In this document: one piece after another, positions 46,130-53,584 of the stretch
How the letters are laid out: each line of letters starts with the position of its first letter
Position numbering within the stretch: position 1 is the first letter of the stretch
Source of the DNA: CALGLS01 sp965222105
Lineage (GTDB): Bacteria; Bacteroidota; Bacteroidia; Chitinophagales; Saprospiraceae
Length of the DNA stretch: 64,000 bases
Assembly: GCA_965222105.1 (NCBI GenBank)
Contig: CBDCTQ010000048.1
Location: 1-64,000 of the forward strand
Reading direction: 5' to 3'
Position numbers and translations under genes: made by a program
Notes under the pieces: model-generated
What the model was told of the DNA's origin: nothing
Database searches by the model: none
The model's input: only the letters and a program-made list of their open reading frames with translations

Positions 46130-48772
46130 ATGGCTGAAAGTTATAAACATCCGGATTTCAAAAAATTTAAGTTCAGGGAACTAAAAGTGTATGCTTCCAC
46201 TGAATGGCTGGCTGATAATAAAAAGAAGTATCGCCAGGTATTCGACCGTGACGAAACTACCTACATTTATGCTGAACTTTCCTTCTACAACAAACTTTTC
46301 GATGAAGACGACTGGGACATCAACGTCGAACTCAAATGCTATTCCCTCAAAAAGGGACGCAAAGAGGTTTGTGTGCTCACCTTCGACCGACGCAAAGTCA
46401 GCAAATACGACAGCGTCGTCTATATCCGGGAAGGCTGGGGCAACAAAAATGAAGGCCATTTCTGGAAAAAAGGCACCTATTACTGGGAAGCCTGGGTGGA
46501 AGGCGAAAAGGTTGCCACCAAATACTTTTACGTAGAAGATGCCGGCCGAAATGTGCCCAAAGGAGACAATGCCTACCTCGAAGTCCAGTCTCTCCGGCTC
46601 TATGAAGGCCCTTACGACGATGTACTGGAAGACGACCGCAACTACTTCAAACGCTTCAGCAGCGAGGAAACCCGCTATATTTATGTGGAAATGGTACTTC
46701 GCAACATCCACGTCAACAAAAGCTGGCAATGCGAACTCTTCACCAAATTCTACAATTATGCCCGCGAGTTGAAAGGGCAGGTGGTGCGCCTCCAGCGGGT
46801 GGAGAAAAAAGATGAATTCATCAAAATAACCGCCGGATGGGGCTCCAACGTCAAGGGCTCCTGGCGAAAGGACAATTATACGGCTGAAATCGTTTTCATG
46901 GATCGCCTCCTCGCCGTCATCCCCTTTGAAGTGGGCGACGATTTTGAAGACGGCATCAGCGGCGTACTGTTGCCCGATCAGCATGCACCGGTCATCCTCA
47001 CCCCCGAGTTCGATACCGCCGGCACCTTCGAAGAGGTCATGCAACGCCTCGACAGCCTCATCGGTTTGACCGAAATAAAAGAAAAAGTACGCGACCACGC
47101 CAATTACCTCCAATTTCTCCAGTTGAGAAAAGATAAAGGCTTTGAGGAAAAGGAGGAGATCAATGTCCATTCCGTATTCATTGGCAACCCCGGCACCGGC
47201 AAAACCACCGTGGCGACCATGATGGGTAAGTTGTACAAAAAAATGGGACTGTTGTCAAAGGGCCACGTACACGAAGTGGATAGGGTGGACCTGGTCGGCG
47301 AATACATCGGACAAACCGCTCCAAAAGTCAAAGAAGCCATTGAAAAGGCAAGGGGCGGAGTGCTGTTCATCGATGAAGCCTACTCCCTGGCACGCTCCAA
47401 CGACGACAGCAAAGATTTTGGACGTGAAGTGATCGAGATACTGGTCAAAGAAATGTCGAACGGCCAGGGCGATATGGCTGTCATCGTGGCGGGTTACCCC
47501 AAAGAGATGAAACACTTTTTGGAATCCAACCCGGGCCTGAAATCCCGTTTCAAACTATACTACGAATTTTCGGACTACCTGCCACAGGAGTTGTCCCGCA
47601 TAGCCGAATACGCCTGCGTAGAAAAGAAAGTCATTCCCACCCCCGACGCTAAAGATCGCATCGACGAGATCATCGTCGAAGCCTATCGCAGCCGTGATCG
47701 CTCCTTTGGAAATGCCCGTTTCGTTTTCGACCTGATCGACAAAGCCAAGATCAATCTGGGGCTGAGGGTCATGGCCAGCGACAATCCTAAGTCGTTGAGC
47801 AAGGAAGAGATATCCATCTTGCGGCTGGAAGACATCAACCGCATCCAACTCGAACCGCGAAAAGAATTACCGGTCATTCCGGTCGACGAAGGCTTGCTGA
47901 CATCGGCGCTTGAAGAGCTGGACCGCCTCATCGGTATGGCCAAAATAAAAGCGCAAATACACGAATTGGTACATCTGGTGCGCTACTACCGAGAAACCGA
48001 TAAAAACGTATTGAACAATTTCCACCTGCATACTGTCTTTTTCGGCAATCCCGGTACCGGCAAAACGACCGTAGCCAGAATCCTGACTAAAATCTACAAA
48101 GCCCTCGGTATCCTCGAACGCGGACATATGGTGGAAACCGACCGCCAGGGGCTCGTAGCTGGATACGTCGGGCAGACCGCCATCAAAACCGCCGAGAAGA
48201 TTGAAGAGGCCATGGGAGGAATCCTATTTATCGACGAAGCCTATGCCCTCACTTTGCAGTCAAGTGGAACAGCCCACGGCGATTTTGGCAACGAAGCCAT
48301 CCAAACCCTGCTCAAAAGAATGGAGGACCTGCGTGGTCAATTCTTCGTATTTGCTGCTGGCTACCCCGACAATATGGAGGCCTTCCTCAAAGCAAACCCG
48401 GGACTGAGTTCGCGATTTGATAAGATACTTAAGTTTGATGATTACAAACCGGAAGAACTTTTCCGAATTGCAAAATTAATGTTAGAGGAAGCCAAAGTGG
48501 TAAGTACCGAAAGTGCGGATGCACACCTGCGAAACTACTTCGCCTTCCTCTACGAATTCAGAGACAAATACTTTGGCAATGCCCGGACGGTACGCCAAGT
48601 AATGACGGAGGCACTTAAGAACATGAACCTTCGCCTGGCCGCCATACCCATTGAATCGCGGAGCCCCGACCTGATCAACGTGCTCACCCTCAAAGATGTC
48701 GAGCCCTTCAAACTGGATAAAAGCGGCTTTTTGTTCAATAAAAAATCTATTGGCTTTAGAAGCAAAGGATAG
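46130..48772 (+). CDS. Tandem CbxX/CfxQ-type AAA+ ATPase with duplicated N-terminal module
   Basis: The 880-residue protein has no signal peptide. Two copies of a beta-rich module of about 115 residues come first (17-137 and 155-270). Both share an ET-x-YIY-x-E block (ETTYIYAEL at 42-50, ETRYIYVEM at 180-188) and a GWG...K..Y block (EGWGNKNEGHFWKKGTYYWE; AGWGSNVKGSWRKDNYTAE). Two AAA+ domains of the CbbX/EccA kind follow: Walker A GNPGTGKTT at 352-360 and 639-647, Walker B VLFIDEA/ILFIDEA at 411-417 and 698-704, and arginine fingers in GLKSRF (Arg473) and GLSSRF (Arg762). CbxX-type AAA+ proteins remodel other proteins (rubisco activase CbbX; EccA in type VII secretion). Both sites look active. 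The N-terminal modules probably bind the client; no client is encoded beside it. Confidence 0.9.
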   Translation: MAESYKHPDFKKFKFRELKVYASTEWLADNKKKYRQVFDRDETTYIYAELSFYNKLFDEDDWDINVELKCYSLKKGRKEVCVLTFDRRKVSKYDSVVYIREGWGNKNEGHFWKKGTYYWEAWVEGEKVATKYFYVEDAGRNVPKGDNAYLEVQSLRLYEGPYDDVLEDDRNYFKRFSSEETRYIYVEMVLRNIHVNKSWQCELFTKFYNYARELKGQVVRLQRVEKKDEFIKITAGWGSNVKGSWRKDNYTAEIVFMDRLLAVIPFEVGDDFEDGISGVLLPDQHAPVILTPEFDTAGTFEEVMQRLDSLIGLTEIKEKVRDHANYLQFLQLRKDKGFEEKEEINVHSVFIGNPGTGKTTVATMMGKLYKKMGLLSKGHVHEVDRVDLVGEYIGQTAPKVKEAIEKARGGVLFIDEAYSLARSNDDSKDFGREVIEILVKEMSNGQGDMAVIVAGYPKEMKHFLESNPGLKSRFKLYYEFSDYLPQELSRIAEYACVEKKVIPTPDAKDRIDEIIVEAYRSRDRSFGNARFVFDLIDKAKINLGLRVMASDNPKSLSKEEISILRLEDINRIQLEPRKELPVIPVDEGLLTSALEELDRLIGMAKIKAQIHELVHLVRYYRETDKNVLNNFHLHTVFFGNPGTGKTTVARILTKIYKALGILERGHMVETDRQGLVAGYVGQTAIKTAEKIEEAMGGILFIDEAYALTLQSSGTAHGDFGNEAIQTLLKRMEDLRGQFFVFAAGYPDNMEAFLKANPGLSSRFDKILKFDDYKPEELFRIAKLMLEEAKVVSTESADAHLRNYFAFLYEFRDKYFGNARTVRQVMTEALKNMNLRLAAIPIESRSPDLINVLTLKDVEPFKLDKSGFLFNKKSIGFRSKG

Positions 48773-48863
48773 GGAGAGTAATTATTTATTATTGATTGAT
48801 TTGAAAAACGGCGGGGAACCATTCAAAATAAATTATTTGTAATAATTAATTTATAATCATCCT

Positions 48864-50291
48864 GTGGTATTTGATATTCAGGCACATGAAAGAGAAATTC
48901 TCTTGCTGATAGAGCAAGTAGCTGTCACTCTCCAAACACCTGCATATGTAGTAGGAGGATATGTTCGGGATCGGCTGCTCGGCCGCCCTTCCAAAGACCT
49001 CGATATTGTTTGCATCGGCAATGGCATTCGGTTGGCTCAGGAAGTGGCCGTCAAATTGCGGCCTGTTCCACGGGTCACCGTTTACCAGCGATTTGGTACA
49101 GCTATGATCCGCCACAAAGACGTTGAGATCGAATTTGTTGGTGCCAGAAAAGAATCCTACCGCCACGATTCCCGCAAACCCACCATAGAGTCAGGTACGC
49201 TTCAGGACGATCAGAACCGCCGCGACTTCACCATCAATGCATTGGCCGTAAGCCTCAATTCCCATAATTTCGGAGAGATCATCGACCCGTTCAACGGCTT
49301 ACTGCACCTGGAAGAAAAGCTGCTGAAAACGCCGCTGGAACCAGGAAAAACATTCTCCGACGATCCCCTCAGAATGATGCGCGGCATTCGCTTTGCCAAC
49401 CAATTGGGATTTCGCATTGAGGACGAAACATTTAGAGCCATCGGTAAATACCGTAACCGGATACACATCGTCTCAAAAGAACGGATCAACATTGAGTTGG
49501 AAAAGATCATGCGGACCGACCGGCCATCTATTGGGTTCAAAATGCTATTCAAAACGCAATTGCTGGAGATCATTTTTCCAGAAATGGCCGCCCTCCAGGG
49601 GGTAGAAGTCCGCAACGGAAAGGCCCATAAAGACAATTTTTACCATACCCTCCAGGTGCTCGACAACCTTTGTCGGAAAACAAACAATCTTTGGTTGCGG
49701 TGGGCCGCCGTTTTTCACGACATCGCCAAACCGCCTACCAAGCGATTTGACGAAAAACAAGGATGGACTTTCCATGGCCACGAAGCCCTCGGAGCTGCCA
49801 TGGTGCCGCGCATTTTCAAGAGGATGAAAATGCCCCTGGATCAAAAAATGAAATATGTTCAAAAACTGGTTCGGCTCCACCTCCGTCCCATCAGTCTGAC
49901 AAAGGAAAATATCACCGATTCGGCCATACGCCGCTTGCTATTCGATGCAGGCGACGATCTGGAAGACCTTCTCATGCTTTGCGAAGCCGACATTACCTCC
50001 AAAAACGAACGAAAGGTGGAGCGCTACTTGCGCAATTATCAACTGGTGCGACAAAAATTGCAGGAAGTAGAAGAAAGCGACCGCATCCGCAACTGGCAAC
50101 CGCCCATATCCGGAGAGATCATCATGGATACCTTTGGATTGGCGCCAAGTCGGCCGGTAGGCACCATTAAGATGGCCATCCGGGAGGCCATTCTCGACGG
50201 TGAGATAGAAAATAATTACGATGCAGCTTACGAATTCATGCTCGACATGGGAAAGGAAATGGGACTGACAATCGTCGAAAATGAAACATGA
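48864..50291 (+). CDS. cca: CCA tRNA nucleotidyltransferase / poly(A) polymerase family protein with HD domain
   Basis: The 475-residue protein has a class II nucleotidyltransferase head: YVVGGYVRDRLLGRPSKDLD (28-47) with the catalytic DLD, then ESGTLQDDQNRRDFTINALA and DPFNG, followed by DDPLRMMRGIRFANQLGF for primer binding. An HD domain follows (HTLQVLDNLC, WAAVFHDIAKPPTKRF, FHGHEALGA). Such enzymes add or repair the CCA end of tRNAs. The start is a GTG at 48864; no ATG fits the conserved beginning. It lies 92 bases after the AAA+ gene and is followed closely by an FKBP lipoprotein gene. Confidence 0.9.
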   Translation: MVFDIQAHEREILLLIEQVAVTLQTPAYVVGGYVRDRLLGRPSKDLDIVCIGNGIRLAQEVAVKLRPVPRVTVYQRFGTAMIRHKDVEIEFVGARKESYRHDSRKPTIESGTLQDDQNRRDFTINALAVSLNSHNFGEIIDPFNGLLHLEEKLLKTPLEPGKTFSDDPLRMMRGIRFANQLGFRIEDETFRAIGKYRNRIHIVSKERINIELEKIMRTDRPSIGFKMLFKTQLLEIIFPEMAALQGVEVRNGKAHKDNFYHTLQVLDNLCRKTNNLWLRWAAVFHDIAKPPTKRFDEKQGWTFHGHEALGAAMVPRIFKRMKMPLDQKMKYVQKLVRLHLRPISLTKENITDSAIRRLLFDAGDDLEDLLMLCEADITSKNERKVERYLRNYQLVRQKLQEVEESDRIRNWQPPISGEIIMDTFGLAPSRPVGTIKMAIREAILDGEIENNYDAAYEFMLDMGKEMGLTIVENET

Positions 50292-50332
50292 TAGCTTTCG
50301 CCAAACTGGTTATAACAATAAAACTACAAAAC

Positions 50333-50800
50333 ATGAAAAACATACCCACTTGCTTATTGATCCTGACCCTTTTGTTGACTTTTTCCTGCAAGGATAAATT
50401 CGACGAGGAAGAACAATTTCAAAAAGATCTCGACTTGATAGAAGCCCACCTTGCGGAAAACAACCTCACTGCCCAAAAGACGGCTTCCGGCCTCCACTAC
50501 ATCATTCAGGAAGAAGGAACCGGTAACGATCATCCCGACATCAATTCGACAGTGGAATGCATTTATTCGGGTTTTCTGATGGAAGATGGCTCTTTCTTTG
50601 ATGGCTCGTTGGGACAACCCGCTACCTTTTCTCTGACCAATGTCATTGAAGGCTGGCAGGAAGGGATTCCCAAGTTTAAACGAAATGGCAGCGGATACCT
50701 CTTCATTCCTTCCAAATTGGCTTATGGAAACACCCAAAGAAACGGCATCCCCAAAAATTCTGTCCTGATTTTCGAGATAGAACTGGTTCATTTTTGGTGA
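50333..50800 (+). CDS. FKBP-type peptidyl-prolyl isomerase lipoprotein
   Basis: From ATG 50333 the product has 155 residues with a lipobox (LILTLLLTFSC, Cys19). A charged helix follows (EEEQFQKDLDLIEAHLAENN) and then one FKBP domain: SGLHYIIQEEGTGNDHP, VECIYSGFLMEDGSFFDGS, ATFSLTNVIEGWQEGIPKFK, GYLFIPSKLAYGN and SVLIFEIELVHFW. It helps fold exported proteins by isomerising proline bonds. The next gene upstream ends 41 bases before this start. The Asp, Trp and Tyr positions of the active pocket (FFDGS, EGWQEG, LAYG) are all kept. Confidence 0.93.
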   Translation: MKNIPTCLLILTLLLTFSCKDKFDEEEQFQKDLDLIEAHLAENNLTAQKTASGLHYIIQEEGTGNDHPDINSTVECIYSGFLMEDGSFFDGSLGQPATFSLTNVIEGWQEGIPKFKRNGSGYLFIPSKLAYGNTQRNGIPKNSVLIFEIELVHFW

Positions 50801-50827
50801 TCTGTGAAGTTAAAATGTGCCTGTCTA

Positions 50828-50881
50828 GCCAATAGGCAAGGCCTGTCTACCGCCAGGTAGACCTGCCTGCCGGTAGGCAAG
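50828..50881. repeat. Cluster of three short palindromes
   Basis: Three hairpins lie head to tail: GCC-AATA-GGC near 50828-50837, GTCTACC-GCCA-GGTAGAC at 50845-50862 (7 base pairs, perfect) and CTGCC-GGTA-GGCAAG at 50867-50881. All have 4-base loops and share the CTGCC/GGCAG-like theme also seen near 24854. The cluster directly follows the FKBP gene and may act as a transcript end or as a REP-type element. Confidence 0.55.
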
Positions 50882-51052
50882 GTTTCAGTAAAATCAACTT
50901 AGGGTGATAAAAAATTCACAAATCTTGGGTTGTAGCACTTTAAGTTAACCTTTCCATTTTGTGGGGCAATTGAATCCTTGCTTTCTGTTTAGAAGGTGAT
51001 TCAGGAATGATTGAATGAAAAAGTCTCCATTTTAACAAATTTCACTCCTCCT

Positions 51053-51068
51053 TGGCAAGATATTTGCA
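51053..51068 (+). promoter_or_regulatory. Sigma-54 (-24/-12) promoter-like site
   Basis: TGGCAAGATATTTGCA matches the sigma-54 consensus TGGCACGNNNNTTGCW at all but one fixed position (the C of CG is A), with the GG and GC pairs exactly 12 bases apart. The histidine kinase gene begins 215 bases downstream. No enhancer-binding protein gene is in the window. Confidence 0.5.
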
Positions 51069-51283
51069 AATAACAAATAAGTATCCAGACTATCTCATCT
51101 GATGGTCACACCCGATTTTCCGGGTAAATCAATCCCATATACATATTCGACGGCCTGAATTATGCCCAATGGTGAACATCTTTGGGCAGACTTCCGCCCA
51201 GGTAAAAACAAACCAAAGGAGTTGTTGCGGAAGACCGTATTTGCGGTTCTTTTGAATAGCTGCTCCCAAAAACTGTACAAACC

Positions 51284-52651
51284 ATGAAGAGCATCACATT
51301 CACTTTTTTAAACATTGCCAGGGACATTATCCACCGCTTTGACGAATTAAAGCGATGGCTGTTTTTCGGACTGTTTATCCCCATAACGGTCGTATTCTTT
51401 TTAATGGAATGGGACTTGCGCGCACTGTTGTTTATCATGCTGGGGTATGTAGCGGCACTGGTAGGATTTATGTTTGCCAAAACGCCTATGGGCAAAGTTT
51501 TGTTGACCCGCGATGAGGAGCTATTTCACCGGATGGTTGCGGGGTCCACAGAAGAAATCTTGATCGTCCATCACCTCCACACCGGACGAAATGTATTTGT
51601 AACCCCCTCCGTAAAAAAAATATTGGGATACCATCCCAGTCATATTGTCGATCGGTACGGCACGTTTATCATCCATTCCGAAGACCGCAACAAGATGGAA
51701 AAACTGCTGTCGAGCGTCCGGTCGAATACCCGTTTGAGTTCCCAACTCCGTGTGCTGGAAAAAGGGGGGAAGCACCGTTGGATGTCGGTCACCATACGCC
51801 AGTCCCAAACCGATCTGGACCCAAAAAACAAATACCTCATTTGGGCGTTCAGAGATGTGCAAAAACAAAAAGAAATGGAAAAAGTGTCGAGATTGTACAT
51901 GGAAGAATTGATGCGCAAAGACCCCACCCTCGTGTTGGAGAATGAAGTGTCAGAGCAGATGCTGGGACTGATGACCGCCCACGAAATGAAGGAACCACTT
52001 CGCACTTTGCAAAGTTATGTGCAGCTATTGTCGATGCGACACAAAGTACAATTGTCGGAGGCGGGGAAAGAATGTCTGCACTTTGTTAGGGATTCGGCCG
52101 ATAGACTGGCGGAGATCATTGAGGACATCGAATCGCTCTTCCAAATAGACAACCGGCAGACCGTCTTCAAAAAGGTCGATACCCAAAAATTGGTAAACGG
52201 AACTTTAAAACTATTGCGGAGCAAAATTCGGCATAAAGATGCCTCGGTAGTTGTTGGTAATTTGCCGGAGGTGATGGCCGACTCGGGACAGTTGCGTCAT
52301 GTTTTTCAAAACCTGATCGATAACGCCCTCAAATACAACGATGGCCAACCCAATATTCGCATTTCCTGCGAAGAGCGCGGCCAGTTTTGGGTATTTGAAA
52401 TAAAAGATAATGGCATCGGAGTTGCCCACAAACACAAAGAAGTGGTATTCGATGCTTTCCGCAGGTTGCACGGCCCTCAGGAATATGGTGGGGGCAGTGG
52501 CATTGGCCTGGCCATTTGCCGCAAGGTAGTGGAAAATCATTTCGGATCCATCTGGATGAACAGCCAGATGGAAGGGGAGGGGAGCCGGTTTTCATTTAGC
52601 CTGCCGGTTCAACCCCGCCGGATTCACATCCCCAAAGCCCTCGAAAACTGA
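51284..52651 (+). CDS. Membrane-bound PAS sensor histidine kinase
   Basis: The 455-residue protein has two membrane segments (about 25-41 and 46-65), then a PAS domain (about 78-195; FHRMVAGSTEEILIVHHLHTG, VKKILGYHPSHIVD). A HisKA domain has the phospho-acceptor His233 in TAHEMKEPLRTLQSY, where SHDLKEPLR is the common form. The ATPase domain shows the N box VFQNLIDNALKYN, G1 IKDNGIGV, the F box and G2 GGGSGIGLAI. It belongs to the phytochrome-like family of kinases. No response regulator gene is adjacent, so it is an orphan whose partner lies elsewhere. Its putative sigma-54 promoter and an 11-base-pair terminator after the stop make it a single-gene unit. Confidence 0.93.
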   Translation: MKSITFTFLNIARDIIHRFDELKRWLFFGLFIPITVVFFLMEWDLRALLFIMLGYVAALVGFMFAKTPMGKVLLTRDEELFHRMVAGSTEEILIVHHLHTGRNVFVTPSVKKILGYHPSHIVDRYGTFIIHSEDRNKMEKLLSSVRSNTRLSSQLRVLEKGGKHRWMSVTIRQSQTDLDPKNKYLIWAFRDVQKQKEMEKVSRLYMEELMRKDPTLVLENEVSEQMLGLMTAHEMKEPLRTLQSYVQLLSMRHKVQLSEAGKECLHFVRDSADRLAEIIEDIESLFQIDNRQTVFKKVDTQKLVNGTLKLLRSKIRHKDASVVVGNLPEVMADSGQLRHVFQNLIDNALKYNDGQPNIRISCEERGQFWVFEIKDNGIGVAHKHKEVVFDAFRRLHGPQEYGGGSGIGLAICRKVVENHFGSIWMNSQMEGEGSRFSFSLPVQPRRIHIPKALEN

Positions 52652-52713
52652 CCTGGAATTTGTTTGCCTTATCTTCAACAACTATATAAATCCTAAAACC
52701 GTTTTTGAGCTGT

Positions 52714-52745
52714 AACCGGTCCTGTCGCAGGACCGGTTTTGCTTT
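52714..52745 (+). terminator. Terminator after the histidine kinase gene
   Basis: AACCGGTCCTG (52714-52724), loop TCG, CAGGACCGGTT (52728-52738) is a perfect 11-base-pair stem followed by TTGCTTT. It separates the kinase from the convergent methyltransferase gene, whose stop is at 52744. Confidence 0.85.
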
Positions 52746-53559
52746 ATCCCCAAAACCCCACCGACCAGGGTTTCCAGCGGTGCGGTATGAGCGAATAATG
52801 CGATTTGCCCTGTTTGTTGGGGTGAAAAAAGGCAATGCCCAGACGAAACAGATTTACGGTATAAGTTACCTGAGGATGTTGACCTATCTCCTCCCAGGCG
52901 GTGTGCATATCCTCCGACCAGTTGATGTCGTCAAAAATAAAAACCGTTTTTTCATGGGCCTTTTCCAGGCAAAGGTTAAAATTGGCGAGGGTGGCCTGGT
53001 GGGTGTGGTGGCCGTCAAAGAAGGCGAGGTCAAGCTGATCCATTTTTTGTAATACCACTGTTAGTTTTTCCTCAAAACGACCATTTACGCAAGTGATATT
53101 GGTGGCGTCCAACTTGTCGAAGTGTTTTTGGGCGATGGCCGTAAAATCTTTGTTGGCTTCGAGGGTGTACACAGTTGCCGATTGGGCTGCTGCCAGAGCC
53201 AGGTAGAGGGTGCCCATGCCCAGGGCGGTGCCCAATTCGAGAATGTGGGTGGGCCCAAAATGGTTGACCGTTTTGAAGAGTATTTCCCCCACTGGTTTGG
53301 GAGTTATAACAGTCTTGGCCAGCTCGCGGATGCTGCGTTGGGGAGCCTGGCCATTTTTTGATCCGGCACCATATTCAGGAGTAGGTACCAGGGTGGTGTC
53401 GGCCAGTAATTGGTTGCGTAGCCGATCCAGTTTTTCAAAGGCGTAAAAATGGCGCTGGTCGTCCAATACATTTTCCGCAAAGGAGTAAATAAAAGGCGAA
53501 TGTACGTTGTATCGCGTTTGTGCTTTCCAGTAGTATTGAAGGACGGGTAGGATCGACAA
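52744..53559 (-). CDS. Class I SAM-dependent O-methyltransferase
   Basis: The 271-residue product has an N-terminal helical part (VLQYYWKAQTRYNVHSPFIY) and a Rossmann methyltransferase domain: HILELGTALGMGTLYLALAA near 105-124 (motif I), VYTLEANKDFTAIAQKHF (motif II) and LAFFDGHHTHQATLANF with the metal-site-like Asp and His. A late FIFDDINWSEDM block matches the catechol O-methyltransferase-like family (Methyltransf_24). The substrate is unknown. It lies 25 bases after the stop of the coiled-coil gene on the same strand and is probably co-transcribed with it. Confidence 0.87.
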   Translation of the reverse strand: MSILPVLQYYWKAQTRYNVHSPFIYSFAENVLDDQRHFYAFEKLDRLRNQLLADTTLVPTPEYGAGSKNGQAPQRSIRELAKTVITPKPVGEILFKTVNHFGPTHILELGTALGMGTLYLALAAAQSATVYTLEANKDFTAIAQKHFDKLDATNITCVNGRFEEKLTVVLQKMDQLDLAFFDGHHTHQATLANFNLCLEKAHEKTVFIFDDINWSEDMHTAWEEIGQHPQVTYTVNLFRLGIAFFHPNKQGKSHYSLIPHRWKPWSVGFWG

Positions 53560-53584
53560 GGTGAATTTTTTTGCAAAAATAGAA

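Larger units (their letters stand above)
50801..51283. other. Intergenic region with palindromes and a sigma-54-type promoter
   Basis: This 483-base stretch holds the palindrome cluster at 50828-50881, the sigma-54-like site at 51053-51068 and a predicted leader of about 200 bases before the histidine kinase. No protein-like frame was seen. Confidence 0.5.

Noticed and set aside
46181..47170. 329-codon open frame on the minus strand
   Set aside because: It is antisense to the N-terminal modules of the AAA+ gene and shows shadow composition rich in Phe and Val.
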